Positions 28,094 to 36,972 of a stretch of DNA of 64,000 nt are shown in pieces. The notes beneath the pieces were generated by a model. The model was not told where the DNA came from, did not search any database, and worked only from the letters and a program-made list of their open reading frames with translations. The position numbers were made by a program, and so were the translations under genes. Source of the DNA: Candidatus Saccharimonadota bacterium (lineage in GTDB: Bacteria > Patescibacteriota > Saccharimonadia > Saccharimonadales > Saccharimonadaceae); the NCBI GenBank assembly GCA_017432225.1, contig JAFRJN010000011.1, positions 1-64,000 on the forward strand, in the 5' to 3' direction. Position 1 is the first letter of the stretch. The number at the start of each line of letters is the position of its first letter.

Positions 28094-28390
28094 TTACAGC
28101 CCTAGCCCAGACAGGCCGCCCATCAAAGGTTTCATCTTGTCAGTAGCGATCTCTTGTGCCTTGGCAAAACCATCGCGCATACAGTTCTCAATCCAGCGTT
28201 CAAGCTCATGGATGTCGTCGAGGTCGACCTTCTCTGGATCGATCGAGACCTTTTTGACTTTGAGCTCACCATTGATTTGTACGACCACCGCGCCATCACC
28301 AGCCTCAACTTCTACAATTTCGTTTTTAAGCTCTTTCTGGGCCTTACGAAGCTGATTAATCATTTTCATTTGGTCAAATGTCTGTCCCAT
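28094..28390 (-). CDS. YbaB/EbfC family nucleoid-associated protein
   Basis: A 98-residue YbaB/EbfC-fold DNA-binding protein, normal length, with the typical N-terminal MKMINQLRKAQKELK helix and a VEAGDGAVVVQINGELKV core. The AAAGGAG site lies inside the last codons of the upstream membrane-protein gene, whose stop is at 28392-28394, one base before this ATG. A TGATATAAT box also lies within that gene's end, so ybaB-recR may have its own promoter. Confidence 0.92.
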   Translation of the reverse strand: MGQTFDQMKMINQLRKAQKELKNEIVEVEAGDGAVVVQINGELKVKKVSIDPEKVDLDDIHELERWIENCMRDGFAKAQEIATDKMKPLMGGLSGLGL

Positions 28391-28391
28391 T

Positions 28392-29828
28392 TTATTCTCC
28401 TTTTTTCGTGTATAGATATATTATATCAGATTTCTCTTTCATCGGCGAGGTAATTATGCGATCAAGCGTATAATTATCGCTCTCTGCCATGGTATGCAAG
28501 AACGCCACCTTTTCCGTCTCGGCATCTTTAGCCTCTCGCACTACTTTTAGACTAGTTCGGTCCTCTAGGATTTTATAGAAATCGTAGTTTTCATTTGCTA
28601 CCAGAGTTTCGTCATCTAAAGTCTGGTGAATAATACCTAGACTATAGTCAAACTGATTTGCTACTTTAGAATTATAATGATAACCATATATATATTGGAG
28701 TAGACCCGGGATAATTACTAGGCTAAACAGGATAGTAAGCGGTATTAGAGCAGCGACTCTCGCATAAGGATTCTCCGGGAAAAGCCCGTACCACTTTTCG
28801 AGTAGGTATTTCAATCCGTGCGCAGTCAGAATAGATAGTGGTAAAATTATAAATACTACCGCTTGAGGGTTTATGCCGGTGATAATTACGGTGAATAGAA
28901 TAAGTAGCGACGCAATCGAGTTCCTTGACGCAAAGAATCCTTTAGTGGTAGAGAAAAGTCCTACAAGCGCCAAGGCTAGAATTGGAAGTCCAATCAGTGG
29001 CGCCAAGAAAATCGTGTCTCCACCGCCAAACCATCTAAACACCGGCTCAAACCCCGCCAGGATATTTGACCAAAAATTACCAAGATGGAAATCTGAAGCT
29101 AGCAGCAGTTCTTTAATAATTTCGGGCTGATTAATCGCATTGACGGCCAACGCTCCTATACCTGCTAGAATAATTAGTCCAGTCAAAAGGAGTGGTAATT
29201 TCGGCAAGCTCCTTAATACAAACCTGAGATGTGGCTGCAAAAATACAAAAATCACGCAGAACACCGCAAAGTATAGCATATATGGCGTAAATATCGCGAG
29301 CGCCATCGCAATCGCAAAGAGAAATGAATACATCGGCTTGGGGCGCTTTTCTCCTTGGATTTTTGACCCTAGCCACAAAAGTAGCGTCGGCCAAAACACC
29401 ATCATAATTAGTGGCGTACCACTTCCAGCCAAAAACAAAAACGGCGTCGACAAAACTACTAGACACGATGCAAGAAGTGATACGTTATTTTTGAACCAGC
29501 GGTTGAGTAGTAATATCAATAAGATCCCTAGCATTAGTCCAATGATAATGCTTGGTAGTTTGATCGTGTAAGCCGTAAAACCAAAAATCATAATAGAAAT
29601 TTTTTGTAACAATCTGTACGGCAAATCTACCAAATCACCGTGAAGCGGTGCATCAATCGAAAGATGATAAGACGAAGTCGCTGACTCCATTTCGGCGCTA
29701 GATAGGCCGTCCTGCGCGATTAATGGCAAGGTAAAAAGCAAAGCCACGAATGCTAACATCAGTATAACGTATCCAATCACAAATTTATGACGATACAGGA
29801 AAAGTTTAGAAATAATTATTTTCTTCAC
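28392..29828 (-). CDS. Multipass membrane protein, probable GT-C/ArnT-like glycosyltransferase
   Basis: A 478-residue membrane protein with about 12 hydrophobic helices and a short C-terminal soluble tail. The first periplasmic loop after TM1 carries GLSSAEMES, in the position where GT-C enzymes of the PMT/ArnT type have an acidic catalytic pair, and the overall layout matches the dolichyl-phosphate-mannose or lipid-sugar-using GT39/GT83-like families. The family call rests on topology and is tentative. The start is GTG 29828, 6 nt after TATAAT (29835-29840, extended TGC), so a leaderless GTG start is predicted. It is followed directly by ybaB. Confidence 0.6.
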   Translation of the reverse strand: MKKIIISKLFLYRHKFVIGYVILMLAFVALLFTLPLIAQDGLSSAEMESATSSYHLSIDAPLHGDLVDLPYRLLQKISIMIFGFTAYTIKLPSIIIGLMLGILLILLLNRWFKNNVSLLASCLVVLSTPFLFLAGSGTPLIMMVFWPTLLLWLGSKIQGEKRPKPMYSFLFAIAMALAIFTPYMLYFAVFCVIFVFLQPHLRFVLRSLPKLPLLLTGLIILAGIGALAVNAINQPEIIKELLLASDFHLGNFWSNILAGFEPVFRWFGGGDTIFLAPLIGLPILALALVGLFSTTKGFFASRNSIASLLILFTVIITGINPQAVVFIILPLSILTAHGLKYLLEKWYGLFPENPYARVAALIPLTILFSLVIIPGLLQYIYGYHYNSKVANQFDYSLGIIHQTLDDETLVANENYDFYKILEDRTSLKVVREAKDAETEKVAFLHTMAESDNYTLDRIITSPMKEKSDIIYLYTKKGE

Positions 29829-29855
29829 TTTATTATTATAGCATAAATTTTATTT

Positions 29856-31226
29856 TTATTCATCTTCCGTGCGAGTTTTATCAAGCGACATAAATCGCAG
29901 TAGCTCTGGGTGGAAGTAAAGCTGGATTTTGCCGACTGCCCCATGGCGGTGCTTGGCGATAATTAGCTCGGTAATGTGAGTTTCTTCGTAATTTTCGTCA
30001 TTCTGCTTATAATAATCTGGGCGGTGCAGGAACATCACAAGGTCGGCATCCTGCTCAATCGAACCAGACTCGCGAAGATCGGACAAGACCGGCCGTGGGT
30101 TGTCCCGCCCAGTCACGTTACGGGATAACTGCGCCAAGGCTACCACCGGAATCGAAAGTTCCCTCGCGAGAATCTTAAGGCCGCGAGAAATTTCCGTCAC
30201 CTCCTGCACGCGGTTGCCAGCATAACGATCCGAGCCCTGGATTAGTTGCAAATAATCTACAATCACGATTCCGATGTCGTGATCGTGCATCGCTCTTCTG
30301 GCTTTATTGCGAAGCTCCATAATCGTCATCGAGCTAGTGTCATCAATATAGATCGGTAGCTCCGAAAGTTCCGCCATCGCATCGCCAATTTTGGCATACT
30401 CTTCGTCAGATACATTACCGGTTCGAATTTTCCAGTTATCTACCCCCGAGACATCCGAAAGCATCCGCTCGATAATCTCGTTCGCCGCCATCTCCATCGA
30501 GAAGAACAACACACCTTTTTTGTTAATACTAGCAATATTATAGGTCAGGTTCTGCGCAAAAGTGGTTTTACCCATGGCCGGACGCGCACCAATAATCACG
30601 AGGTCGCCTTTTTGGAGGCCCGCGGTCATTTTATCGACATCTCGAAAACCGGTTTTGAGACCTCGGAGCGCTCCTTTGTTGTTGCGGAGCTCCTCCATAC
30701 GATCAAAAGTGGCGGTCAGAAGGTCGCTCATCGACCGATATTCAGTCTTGATAATCTTGTCCGATACTTCAAATAGTTCTTGCTCGGCTCTACCCACCAA
30801 ATCGTCAACCATCACACCGTCTTCGTAGGCTTTGGTCGCAATTTCGGTACCGGCTTTGATCAACTTTCTCTGAATGGCGGTTTTCCGCACGATGTCAGCG
30901 TAAGCTTTGGCGTGAGAGGCCACCGGCACGAAATTGGACAGCTCGGTAAGATACGGTGCCCCACCTACTTGCTTCAACTTTTTGAGGGATTTGAGTTCGG
31001 CCGTCAAAGTCAAAAGGTCTATCGGTCGATGACTATCATAAAGATTGGCCATCGCCTCAAAAATCGCTACGTGTCTCTCTTCATAAAAATCCGATGGCTT
31101 AACCACCGTCATAATTTCCGGCAAAGCGTCTTCGTTCAACATAATCGCACCCAGAAGCGACTTCTCGGCTACGACATCTTGCGGCGGCGTGCGGCCGTCC
31201 GTTTTAGAATGGGCTACCTCCTCCAT
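29856..31226 (-). CDS. dnaB: Replicative DNA helicase DnaB
   Basis: A 456-residue hexameric replicative helicase. The N-terminal DnaB domain begins PPQDVVAEKSLLGAIML; the RecA-like domain has Walker A GARPAMGKTTFA, Walker B IVIVDYLQLI and the C-terminal LSDLRESGSIEQDADLV stretch. No intein or insertion is present and the length is normal. The start overlaps the end of dnaX by 23 nt, placing helicase and clamp-loader subunit in one operon with the 32289-32807 gene. Confidence 0.97.
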   Translation of the reverse strand: MEEVAHSKTDGRTPPQDVVAEKSLLGAIMLNEDALPEIMTVVKPSDFYEERHVAIFEAMANLYDSHRPIDLLTLTAELKSLKKLKQVGGAPYLTELSNFVPVASHAKAYADIVRKTAIQRKLIKAGTEIATKAYEDGVMVDDLVGRAEQELFEVSDKIIKTEYRSMSDLLTATFDRMEELRNNKGALRGLKTGFRDVDKMTAGLQKGDLVIIGARPAMGKTTFAQNLTYNIASINKKGVLFFSMEMAANEIIERMLSDVSGVDNWKIRTGNVSDEEYAKIGDAMAELSELPIYIDDTSSMTIMELRNKARRAMHDHDIGIVIVDYLQLIQGSDRYAGNRVQEVTEISRGLKILARELSIPVVALAQLSRNVTGRDNPRPVLSDLRESGSIEQDADLVMFLHRPDYYKQNDENYEETHITELIIAKHRHGAVGKIQLYFHPELLRFMSLDKTRTEDE

Positions 31227-32289
31227 AACTTTCTACCTCTCCTCCCAGTATATCAGATATTCTCGATTTTAAGTCAGCTTTTTTTGGTGAAATTGTAGAG
31301 CTCACGGGTGACACCGGGGTAGCTGGCCTAGATGGTGCCGGGGTAGCTGGCCTAGATAGCGTCGGAACAGTTGCCGCTAGCGCATAAATTAATCTAGCTT
31401 CCGCAAAAGGCGCTTTTACTTCTGGTAGTGAATTTAGAAGCTTCAAGGCCGGAGTATTGGGATTTTCAATGATTTTCGTAATCATTTCTTCAGCGATAAT
31501 CTCCGCCTTTACGCCCCGAGAATACAAATCTTTGAGAAGTGTTGTAATTTTTACAACATCAGATTCGATATAAGCCTGAATTACATCGTCGATGATTTTA
31601 TCTTCCGGCAGCCCAAAGGCTTCTTCAATCATCCCCGTAGTAATTAAATCAGTGCTGAGGTGCGAAATTTGATCAAGTAAGGACAATGAATCCCGAAACG
31701 ACCCGCCACCGCGCCTGACTACTATTTTTAGAGCTTCTGGCTCAATTTTGATATTTTCTTTTTTGGCGATACTGTCTAAATGCTCTAGAACCACTTCCGG
31801 CTCGACCAGTTTAAAATTATAAGTCTCGGCTCTCGAAGTAATTGTAATTGGCACTTTATGAAAATCGGTCGTCGCCATGATAAAAATCACGTGCGCAGGT
31901 GGCTCCTCGAGGGTTTTTAGAAGCGCATTGAAGGCTTCCCTTGTCAGCATGTGTACTTCATCAATAATATAAATTTTGTATTTGCCTTGCGTCGGCTTGA
32001 TCGCCGCTTTTTCTCGAATTTCACGGATGTTTTCAATCCCGCGGTTCGATGCGCCATCAATCTCGATAATATCTACGTAGTCATCTTCAAGTTTATAAGA
32101 AAAGCCGTTCACTGCGTGGGCAAAAATCCGTGCCACTGAAGTCTTCCCTGTCCCCCTCGGCCCAGTAAAAAGATAAGCGTGCCCCACCTTCCCTTCCTTT
32201 AAGGCATTAGAAAGCGGCACGGTTACCTGCTCCTGCCCGATTACTTCCGCTAGTGAAAGCGGCCGATACTTTCTATATAGTGCCTTCAT
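31204..32289 (-). CDS. dnaX: DNA polymerase III clamp-loader subunit DnaX, short form without zinc module
   Basis: A 361-residue gamma/tau subunit. Walker A GPRGTGKTSVA, Walker B IIDEVHMLT and the sensor segment ITSRAE are visible. The four-cysteine zinc module that normally follows ARIFAKxxNC is missing: ARIFAHAVNGFSYKLEDDYVDIIEID runs straight through with no Cys. The protein ends soon after domain III with a Pro/Thr/Ser linker, so no tau-specific domains IV-V exist. The start at ATG 32289 overlaps the upstream stop (TAATG); the in-frame codons above it belong to that gene. An A7 run near the C-terminus is discussed among the rejected items. Confidence 0.94.
   Translation of the reverse strand: MKALYRKYRPLSLAEVIGQEQVTVPLSNALKEGKVGHAYLFTGPRGTGKTSVARIFAHAVNGFSYKLEDDYVDIIEIDGASNRGIENIREIREKAAIKPTQGKYKIYIIDEVHMLTREAFNALLKTLEEPPAHVIFIMATTDFHKVPITITSRAETYNFKLVEPEVVLEHLDSIAKKENIKIEPEALKIVVRRGGGSFRDSLSLLDQISHLSTDLITTGMIEEAFGLPEDKIIDDVIQAYIESDVVKITTLLKDLYSRGVKAEIIAEEMITKIIENPNTPALKLLNSLPEVKAPFAEARLIYALAATVPTLSRPATPAPSRPATPVSPVSSTISPKKADLKSRISDILGGEVESYGGGSPF
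31314..31357 (-). repeat. Tandem 24-bp repeat in the dnaX linker
   Basis: A 20-bp unit (CCGGGGTAGCTGGCCTAGAT on the plus strand) occurs at 31314-31333 and again at 31338-31357, period 24 bp, encoding two SRPATP octapeptide repeats in the C-terminal Pro/Thr linker of DnaX. Copy number could vary between strains by slippage. Confidence 0.8.
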
Positions 32290-32807
32290 TAAAGAGCGGC
32301 CTCTACTGCTGCCCAAGCCGCCTCATCGTTCTTTGCTGGTATTACTACTGACACTTGCGAGCCATTCTTGAGATGGAAATAAGTCACCGAGGCATACAGA
32401 ATCTGATATTCCTTGCCAGCTACTTCGACATAATACTTGTCATCATGCTGGATCAAAGTGCCAATCACCGTTCTGCGCTCTACTGGGCCAATCTGCTTGT
32501 AGAGGAACTTGCCGTCCTCGGTAATAGTGAGCTTCAGAATGTCACCCTCGACCAGCTTGGACTTCGAGGCGTAGTTAGCCGGTACTGGATAGTTCTTACC
32601 ATCTGGACCAATCATGATTTGTCCATCAAAAATACCCTCAATAATCTTGCCATCTGGAGTTGATACAATCGAATCGCGTGGCGCGGTAATTACATCACCG
32701 TCACCAATGATTGAAACCAAGAGTTCTTTTGCTGCCGACAAACTAGTTTCTGCTTCAGAAAGAAGGCTCCGTAGTCTTTTTATTTGTTTTTCTGATATTT
32801 CAGACAT
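32289..32807 (-). CDS. Conserved CPR-type hypothetical protein with helical N-terminus and beta domain
   Basis: A 172-residue protein. Residues about 1-32 form a helix (QIKRLRSLLSEAETSLSAAKELL), followed by a beta-rich domain with GKIIEGIFDGQIMIGPDGK and YASKSKLVEGDILKLTI, a pattern I associate with a conserved Patescibacteria protein of unknown function, and a C-terminal segment ending in an Ala-rich helix. The start is taken as ATG 32807 (GTG 32810 is an alternative). It is the first gene of the unit with dnaX and dnaB, driven by TTGACA-17-TATGAT. Such placement suggests a housekeeping, perhaps RNA- or DNA-binding, role. Confidence 0.65.
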   Translation of the reverse strand: MSEISEKQIKRLRSLLSEAETSLSAAKELLVSIIGDGDVITAPRDSIVSTPDGKIIEGIFDGQIMIGPDGKNYPVPANYASKSKLVEGDILKLTITEDGKFLYKQIGPVERRTVIGTLIQHDDKYYVEVAGKEYQILYASVTYFHLKNGSQVSVVIPAKNDEAAWAAVEAAL

Positions 32808-32840
32808 CACCTCGCATCCTGTCTATACAATATTAATACC

Positions 32841-32869
32841 ATCATATACCATCAAGCAAAATATGTCAA
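32841..32869 (-). promoter_or_regulatory. Promoter of the 32289 gene-dnaX-dnaB operon
   Basis: Minus strand TTGACA (32864-32869), 17-nt spacer, TATGAT (32841-32846). A leader of about 27 nt with a purine-rich GCGAGGTG stretch leads to ATG 32807. Confidence 0.75.
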
Positions 32870-32949
32870 GATAAACACGCAAAAAACCTTCAAAACTTTT
32901 CCACCACTCAAACAGGTTAGTCTTTAAAAACGTTGTAAAAATTACATAT

Positions 32950-33999
32950 TTACTTTTTCCATAAACCCGTATGCTTCGCGCCGTCATATACCATCGTCGG
33001 GATACCTTTGACTTTGAGTACGTTCTCGACGATTTCGCGGTTTTCAGACATTTTGTTGGTGGTCTCTGGGTAGGCTGCAATCTTACGAATCTCCGCTATT
33101 CCATCGGCATTAATCCCCTCGTCACCGAGCCATGTTTCTAGCTTTGCCACCGCCTCCTCACGCGAGTATTCGTTGTTAAACATATCTTGATAATAAATGC
33201 CGTCATGATTTTTGGTGGTAAAAATTCGATCAAGGATTTCTACCGCGAGTCCCGACCGCACTTGCTCTGCTGCAAACATATATTTTACGATAATTTCGGA
33301 ATTTTTAAATTTATAATTATTATCCGTATCTTGAATCGCAAACGGCACGATATGCACGTCATATTCGTCAAAGAAGCCAGCTTCCTTTTGGTTGCGATAC
33401 GACACCATACAGACCGAGCAGCCTGGGTCGAGAATATCAATCACCACCGGCTTGTCCGCGCCAATCCCAGGGTTAGCCGAGATGTAGTTAAAATTATAAT
33501 CCGAGACGTTATAAGTCTTAAACTTCTCTGGAATCGCCTCAAAGATCTCGCCCCATTCGGTAAACCAACGCCCAAAAGCCTCGATCGGAGTTTTTGGTTC
33601 ATTCTCGTCAATCGAACAAACTTCCGCACCTAGCGTACAGGCCGACGGCGTCGTCACATTGCAACTTCCTAGCGCCCAGAGCGCGAGGAGAGATTTGATG
33701 GCGGTGAGTAGCGCCCATACTGCTACTACCACGATAATTACCGACAAGACCTCAATCAGCGCCGATAAAGGCTTCACCCACTTCGGATGCTTAATAATCA
33801 CGCGCGAAAGCAAAGTGTTTTTGACGTCATCTTTAAATCCAGTCTCGCACTTCTGGAGCCGGACCTTTTTCCAAAGACAACCCCAAGCCTTTTTCATCGC
33901 CTTGAGATAGGCTTTGCCAATCCGCGGCTTAAAGATTGATACGACCGCGACAAACACACCAATTATCGCGAGAATAATAAATGCAGCTATACACACCAT
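32950..33999 (-). CDS. Membrane-anchored thioredoxin-fold protein (DsbA/DsbG-like)
   Basis: A 349-residue protein with two membrane segments (about 1-23 and 80-110) and an outer thioredoxin-like domain. The redox motif is DPGCSVCMVSYRN (CSVC) and the cis-proline loop reads VKGIPTMVYDG; between them is a helical insert as in DsbA-like proteins. Extra cysteines lie before the fold (SCNVTTPSACTLGAEVC). It probably catalyses disulfide exchange in exported proteins; the secreted cutinase-vWA and VanY proteins have cysteines that could need it (inference). The start lies 9 nt after TATAAT (34009-34014), near-leaderless. Confidence 0.82.
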   Translation of the reverse strand: MVCIAAFIILAIIGVFVAVVSIFKPRIGKAYLKAMKKAWGCLWKKVRLQKCETGFKDDVKNTLLSRVIIKHPKWVKPLSALIEVLSVIIVVVAVWALLTAIKSLLALWALGSCNVTTPSACTLGAEVCSIDENEPKTPIEAFGRWFTEWGEIFEAIPEKFKTYNVSDYNFNYISANPGIGADKPVVIDILDPGCSVCMVSYRNQKEAGFFDEYDVHIVPFAIQDTDNNYKFKNSEIIVKYMFAAEQVRSGLAVEILDRIFTTKNHDGIYYQDMFNNEYSREEAVAKLETWLGDEGINADGIAEIRKIAAYPETTNKMSENREIVENVLKVKGIPTMVYDGAKHTGLWKK

Positions 34000-34009
34000 A
34001 ATGACTTAA

Positions 34010-35170
34010 TTATATCACATTAGCCATAACTTTTTTGACTTTTTCAATATCTTCAGGACTGTTATGTAGTCCTAGCGAAAATCTCACTAGTGGTGGCATT
34101 TTCATTACGTGGTCTAGATAATAATGTACGCAGAAATAGCCAGTCCTCGCCATAATGTCTTCGCGTGACAAAGCCCCACCGAGCAGATGCGAATCTAGCC
34201 CCTCCACGTAGAAAGACATCGTCGCGTTTGGCTCATGATTGATCAAATGCACTTTAGAAGAGCTATTCAGAAAATCAAACAGTTCCCTTTCATTATTTTC
34301 TAAAATCTGCCAGTCCTTTTTCGAGACTTTTTCTAGCCAATCGATCGCGGCGCCAAGCCCGACGATTTCGCCCCAAGCCTGTAGGCCAGATTCAAAACGA
34401 GTATAGCGATGCTCTTTGCCTTCGGCCGAGAGCTTAAACGACGCTTCCTCTACATCATCCACCATGCCGCCTCCCAGCCACAAAGGTTTGAGTAGAGAAT
34501 CTAGCTCATCTCGCCAGACAATCACGCCAAGCGACGGCGCGTACATCTTGTGCGCGGAAAAACAGATCGCGTCTACATCTACACCCTTCAAAATACCTGA
34601 ATAATGTGCCATTGCCTGCGCCGCATCAATAATCAAAATCCCGCCGGCCTTGTGTACAGCTTTCGTCAAATCTTTGATATTAAGGAGTCTGCGGCCATCA
34701 ATGTTTGACGCAGCATTTACTACCACAATCGCTTTTTTAAAATCATAATCCGAAATTGGAATCGAACCATCCTCGTTTCTCTTTATCACCTCGCGGGGCA
34801 GCCCAGTCCTTTCTGAAAAAGCCATCGTGGCAAGAAACGGCGAGTTATGTTCAATCTCACTTGTCATGATTTTGTCAAAATGCTTCGGCTCAATCTGCGA
34901 CAAAATCAAATTAATCCCGTAAGTCGTATTGAGCGTAAAAGAAGTCGTGTACTTACGTGGCGACAATTTCAAAAATTTCAAAACCTTTTCCCGTGTTTCC
35001 TCGACGAGCTCGTCCGTCTTTACTCCCCATTTGTATTTTACCCGCTCGCCGCAAGAATTGTGACGGGTGTAATAATTGTTGATAGCGTCAATTACTGGAC
35101 GAGGCCGGAGGCTTTGGCAAGCCGCATCGAGATATACCTCCCCAGATTTCAAATAGTCAAAATCTTCCAT
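34010..35170 (-). CDS. Cysteine desulfurase-like class V aminotransferase (SufS/CsdA type)
   Basis: A 386-residue PLP enzyme. The PLP lysine is in FSAHKMYAP, the ring-stacking/Asp region in IIDAAQAMAHY, and the mobile loop RTGYFCVHYY carries a Cys in the position of the SufS catalytic cysteine (RTGxHC in model enzymes). The N-terminus (YLDAACQSLRP) fits. Sulfur delivery for Fe-S clusters or tRNA thiolation is likely; QueH needs a cluster. No scaffold gene is adjacent. The ATG at 35170 follows TATAAT (35177-35182) by 6 nt, so it is leaderless. Confidence 0.85.
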   Translation of the reverse strand: MEDFDYLKSGEVYLDAACQSLRPRPVIDAINNYYTRHNSCGERVKYKWGVKTDELVEETREKVLKFLKLSPRKYTTSFTLNTTYGINLILSQIEPKHFDKIMTSEIEHNSPFLATMAFSERTGLPREVIKRNEDGSIPISDYDFKKAIVVVNAASNIDGRRLLNIKDLTKAVHKAGGILIIDAAQAMAHYSGILKGVDVDAICFSAHKMYAPSLGVIVWRDELDSLLKPLWLGGGMVDDVEEASFKLSAEGKEHRYTRFESGLQAWGEIVGLGAAIDWLEKVSKKDWQILENNERELFDFLNSSSKVHLINHEPNATMSFYVEGLDSHLLGGALSREDIMARTGYFCVHYYLDHVMKMPPLVRFSLGLHNSPEDIEKVKKVMANVI

Positions 35171-35187
35171 AAAATTATTATAGCACG

Positions 35188-35211
35188 AAAAACCACCCCG
35201 AAGGGTGATTT
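35188..35211 (-). terminator. Intrinsic terminator of rplJ-rplL
   Basis: Minus-strand RNA folds as a 7-bp stem (AUCACCC with GGGUGGU, one G-U pair) closed by a UUCG tetraloop and followed by a U-run (35188-35192). It lies 30 nt after the rplL stop and just upstream of the desulfurase promoter. Confidence 0.85.
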
Positions 35212-35241
35212 TCCAAAACTAACTAGCTAACTCTTGCTAAA

Positions 35242-35622
35242 CTATGCTAATTCGACAGTAGCACCTGCTTCTTCGAGAGCTTTCTTCATCGCCTCGGCCT
35301 CATCCTTTGCAACCTTTTCCTTGACAGTTGCAGGAGCGCCGTCTACGATTGCCTTAGCCTCACCGAGACCAAGACCAGTAGCTTCCTTTACGGCCTTGAT
35401 GACTGCAATCTTCTGTGCGCCAGCGTCCTTCAATACGACGTCGTATTCAGACTTGCCTTCATCGGCAGCAGCTGCATCACCAGCAGTTGGAGCAGCGACT
35501 GCTACAGCAGCAGCGGCTGGCTCAATGCCATACTCATCTTTCAATGTGTTTTTAAGTTCGTTTACTTCAAGAACGGTAAGATTTACCAATTCTTCAGCTA
35601 ATTTTTTAATATCTGTAGCCAT
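35242..35622 (-). CDS. rplL: 50S ribosomal protein L7/L12
   Basis: A 126-residue L7/L12 stalk protein that recruits translation factors. The N-terminal dimerisation segment ([19 protein letters not shown]), the Ala-rich hinge and the C-terminal domain (EKSEYDVVL-like start, [23 protein letters not shown]) are all typical. An AAAGGAT site precedes the ATG. It is 33 nt downstream of rplJ and followed by a clear terminator. Confidence 0.97.
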   Translation of the reverse strand: MATDIKKLAEELVNLTVLEVNELKNTLKDEYGIEPAAAAVAVAAPTAGDAAAADEGKSEYDVVLKDAGAQKIAVIKAVKEATGLGLGEAKAIVDGAPATVKEKVAKDEAEAMKKALEEAGATVELA

Positions 35623-35655
35623 GATAATCCTTTCAATTATATTATTAAAGAGTTG

Positions 35656-36177
35656 CTAATTTGCGTGAGCTTCGAGCCCCGAAACGATTCCCGAAAGTCC
35701 GCCCGAAAGAGCAGAGATAGAATCCGTCGCCGGAGACAAGAGCTGTGTCACCACCTGGGCGATGAGCTCGTTCTTGCTTGGCATTGCCGCAAGAGCCTTT
35801 ACATCGTCGGTCGAGAGCGAAGCCCCGAGGTCGTTAAACCCACCGACGAGAGTCAGCGCATCGTGCTTTTTGGCGAATTCTGCCAAAACTTTGGCTGGCA
35901 TCACTTCGTCATCAGCGGATACTGCATAGAGCAGCTGTCCGGTGAGACCAGTCGTGTCGGTGTCTTTGTAGACCGCAATTTGGCCCATCGCGACCCGTAC
36001 GAGGCGGTTTTTGACCACCTTGATCTTCACCCCAGCTTCCCGTGCGGCTTTCCGTAGCTCTTGGATCTCTGCCACGGTCAAACCCTGATATTTGGCATAG
36101 ACAGTAGTCTTTGCGCTCGATAGAAGTTCGGTCAAATCAGCAACCAATGTATTCTTTTTATCCTTCGAAATTGCCAT
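35656..36177 (-). CDS. rplJ: 50S ribosomal protein L10
   Basis: A 173-residue L10 stalk-base protein binding L7/L12 dimers. Standard N-terminus (MAISKDKKNTLVADL...SAKTTVYAKYQGLTV) and KVVKNRLVRVAM segment. An AAAGGAC site precedes ATG 36177. The mRNA leader contains an L10 autoregulatory structure. It forms an operon with rplL, separate from rplA and rplK. Confidence 0.96.
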   Translation of the reverse strand: MAISKDKKNTLVADLTELLSSAKTTVYAKYQGLTVAEIQELRKAAREAGVKIKVVKNRLVRVAMGQIAVYKDTDTTGLTGQLLYAVSADDEVMPAKVLAEFAKKHDALTLVGGFNDLGASLSTDDVKALAAMPSKNELIAQVVTQLLSPATDSISALSGGLSGIVSGLEAHAN

Positions 36178-36261
36178 AAAAAGTCCTTTTGGTTTAAATT
36201 TGATTAATTAAATAAAGAGTTAGCTAGTTGTTAAACTCCGTCACCAAAACTATTTAAGAAT

Positions 36262-36323
36262 AATTCCTCGGTGGCATGATTAAGTGTATATAATATATAG
36301 CACCGCCACTGTCTTTGGTAACT
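36262..36323 (-). ncRNA. Ribosomal protein L10 leader (autoregulatory mRNA element)
   Basis: The minus-strand leader of rplJ carries AGTTACCAAAGACAGTGGCG (starting at 36323) and, after a loop, TTAATCATGCCACCGAGG (ending near 36265). CGGTG pairs with CACCG and GTGGC with GCCAC. The paired ACCAAAGACAG and CCGAGG boxes match my memory of the L10 leader consensus, where L10 or its complex with L12 binds and represses. A covariance-model search (cmscan with Rfam L10_leader) would decide it. Confidence 0.65.
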
Positions 36324-36329
36324 ATCTCT

Positions 36330-36358
36330 ATTATATCACAAAAAACTTCAAAAATCAA
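36330..36358 (-). promoter_or_regulatory. rplJ-rplL promoter
   Basis: Minus strand TTGATT (36353-36358), 17-nt spacer, extended TGATATAAT (-10 at 36330-36335). The resulting leader is about 150 nt long and holds the L10 element. Confidence 0.75.
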
Positions 36359-36364
36359 TATTTT

Positions 36365-36955
36365 CTAGTCGTGCCGGCAAATCAAGAACTGTGCCCCCGC
36401 CCCGAGCACCGAAAACCCGGCAATCATTGGCCAAAATAGAGACTCTTTATCTAATTCTGGCGCCAAAGCTAGAATCGAAAGGGTCAAAGCATACCCACCG
36501 GCTACAGCTGTCGCAATAATTGTCGCTGGTTTCATCATCATTACGGCTAGACCACCAGCCAAAGTCCCGATTATCGCACCGATCGCCATGGTTTGGATTT
36601 CCGTGCCAAAATATTGTGCTGTCATCATGATCACTAGTCCAAAACAAATCCCACCGAGGCAGACTTTTTCTATCATAAAGCCCATTAGCCCAAGTAGCAG
36701 CCCGCCCGCAATCGGGAGCAGCGATTGCCAGAGCTCATTATTGGCGATTTCTGCCACCGCGCCGTTGATAATTGGCATTAAATATCCCGTCGCGATATAT
36801 CCGAGCAAAAACCACACGATAAAAAAGGCGATTTTTTTAATTTTGTACCCCAAAAACATGAGCAGAAGCCCGGCGCCCCCTACCGCCCACATTTGCCACT
36901 GCTCATAATGTGTTAAATCTAAATCGATTTTTTTAGCTTCTTCTATAATATCCAT
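36365..36955 (-). CDS. Multipass membrane protein of unknown function (DUF4203-like)
   Basis: A 196-residue protein with about seven hydrophobic segments after a short charged N-terminus (MDIIEEAKKIDLDL). Glycine-rich helices with small-residue spacing recall DUF4203/TMEM198-like membrane proteins; this is a topology-based guess. The ATG at 36955 follows TGATATAAT (-10 at 36962-36967) by 6 nt, so it is leaderless, and that box lies directly behind the rplA stop. It sits between rplA and rplJ, a place normally occupied by no gene, as part of the rearranged ribosomal cluster. Confidence 0.65.
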   Translation of the reverse strand: MDIIEEAKKIDLDLTHYEQWQMWAVGGAGLLLMFLGYKIKKIAFFIVWFLLGYIATGYLMPIINGAVAEIANNELWQSLLPIAGGLLLGLMGFMIEKVCLGGICFGLVIMMTAQYFGTEIQTMAIGAIIGTLAGGLAVMMMKPATIIATAVAGGYALTLSILALAPELDKESLFWPMIAGFSVLGAGAQFLICRHD

Positions 36956-36972
36956 AAGGATATTATATCATA

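Noticed and set aside
31270-31290. A7 run in the 3' part of dnaX as a programmed slippage site
   Set aside because: Slippage either way gives a stop within a few codons and would only remove about 25 C-terminal residues. No stimulatory structure was evident, and the encoded protein already lacks tau domains.
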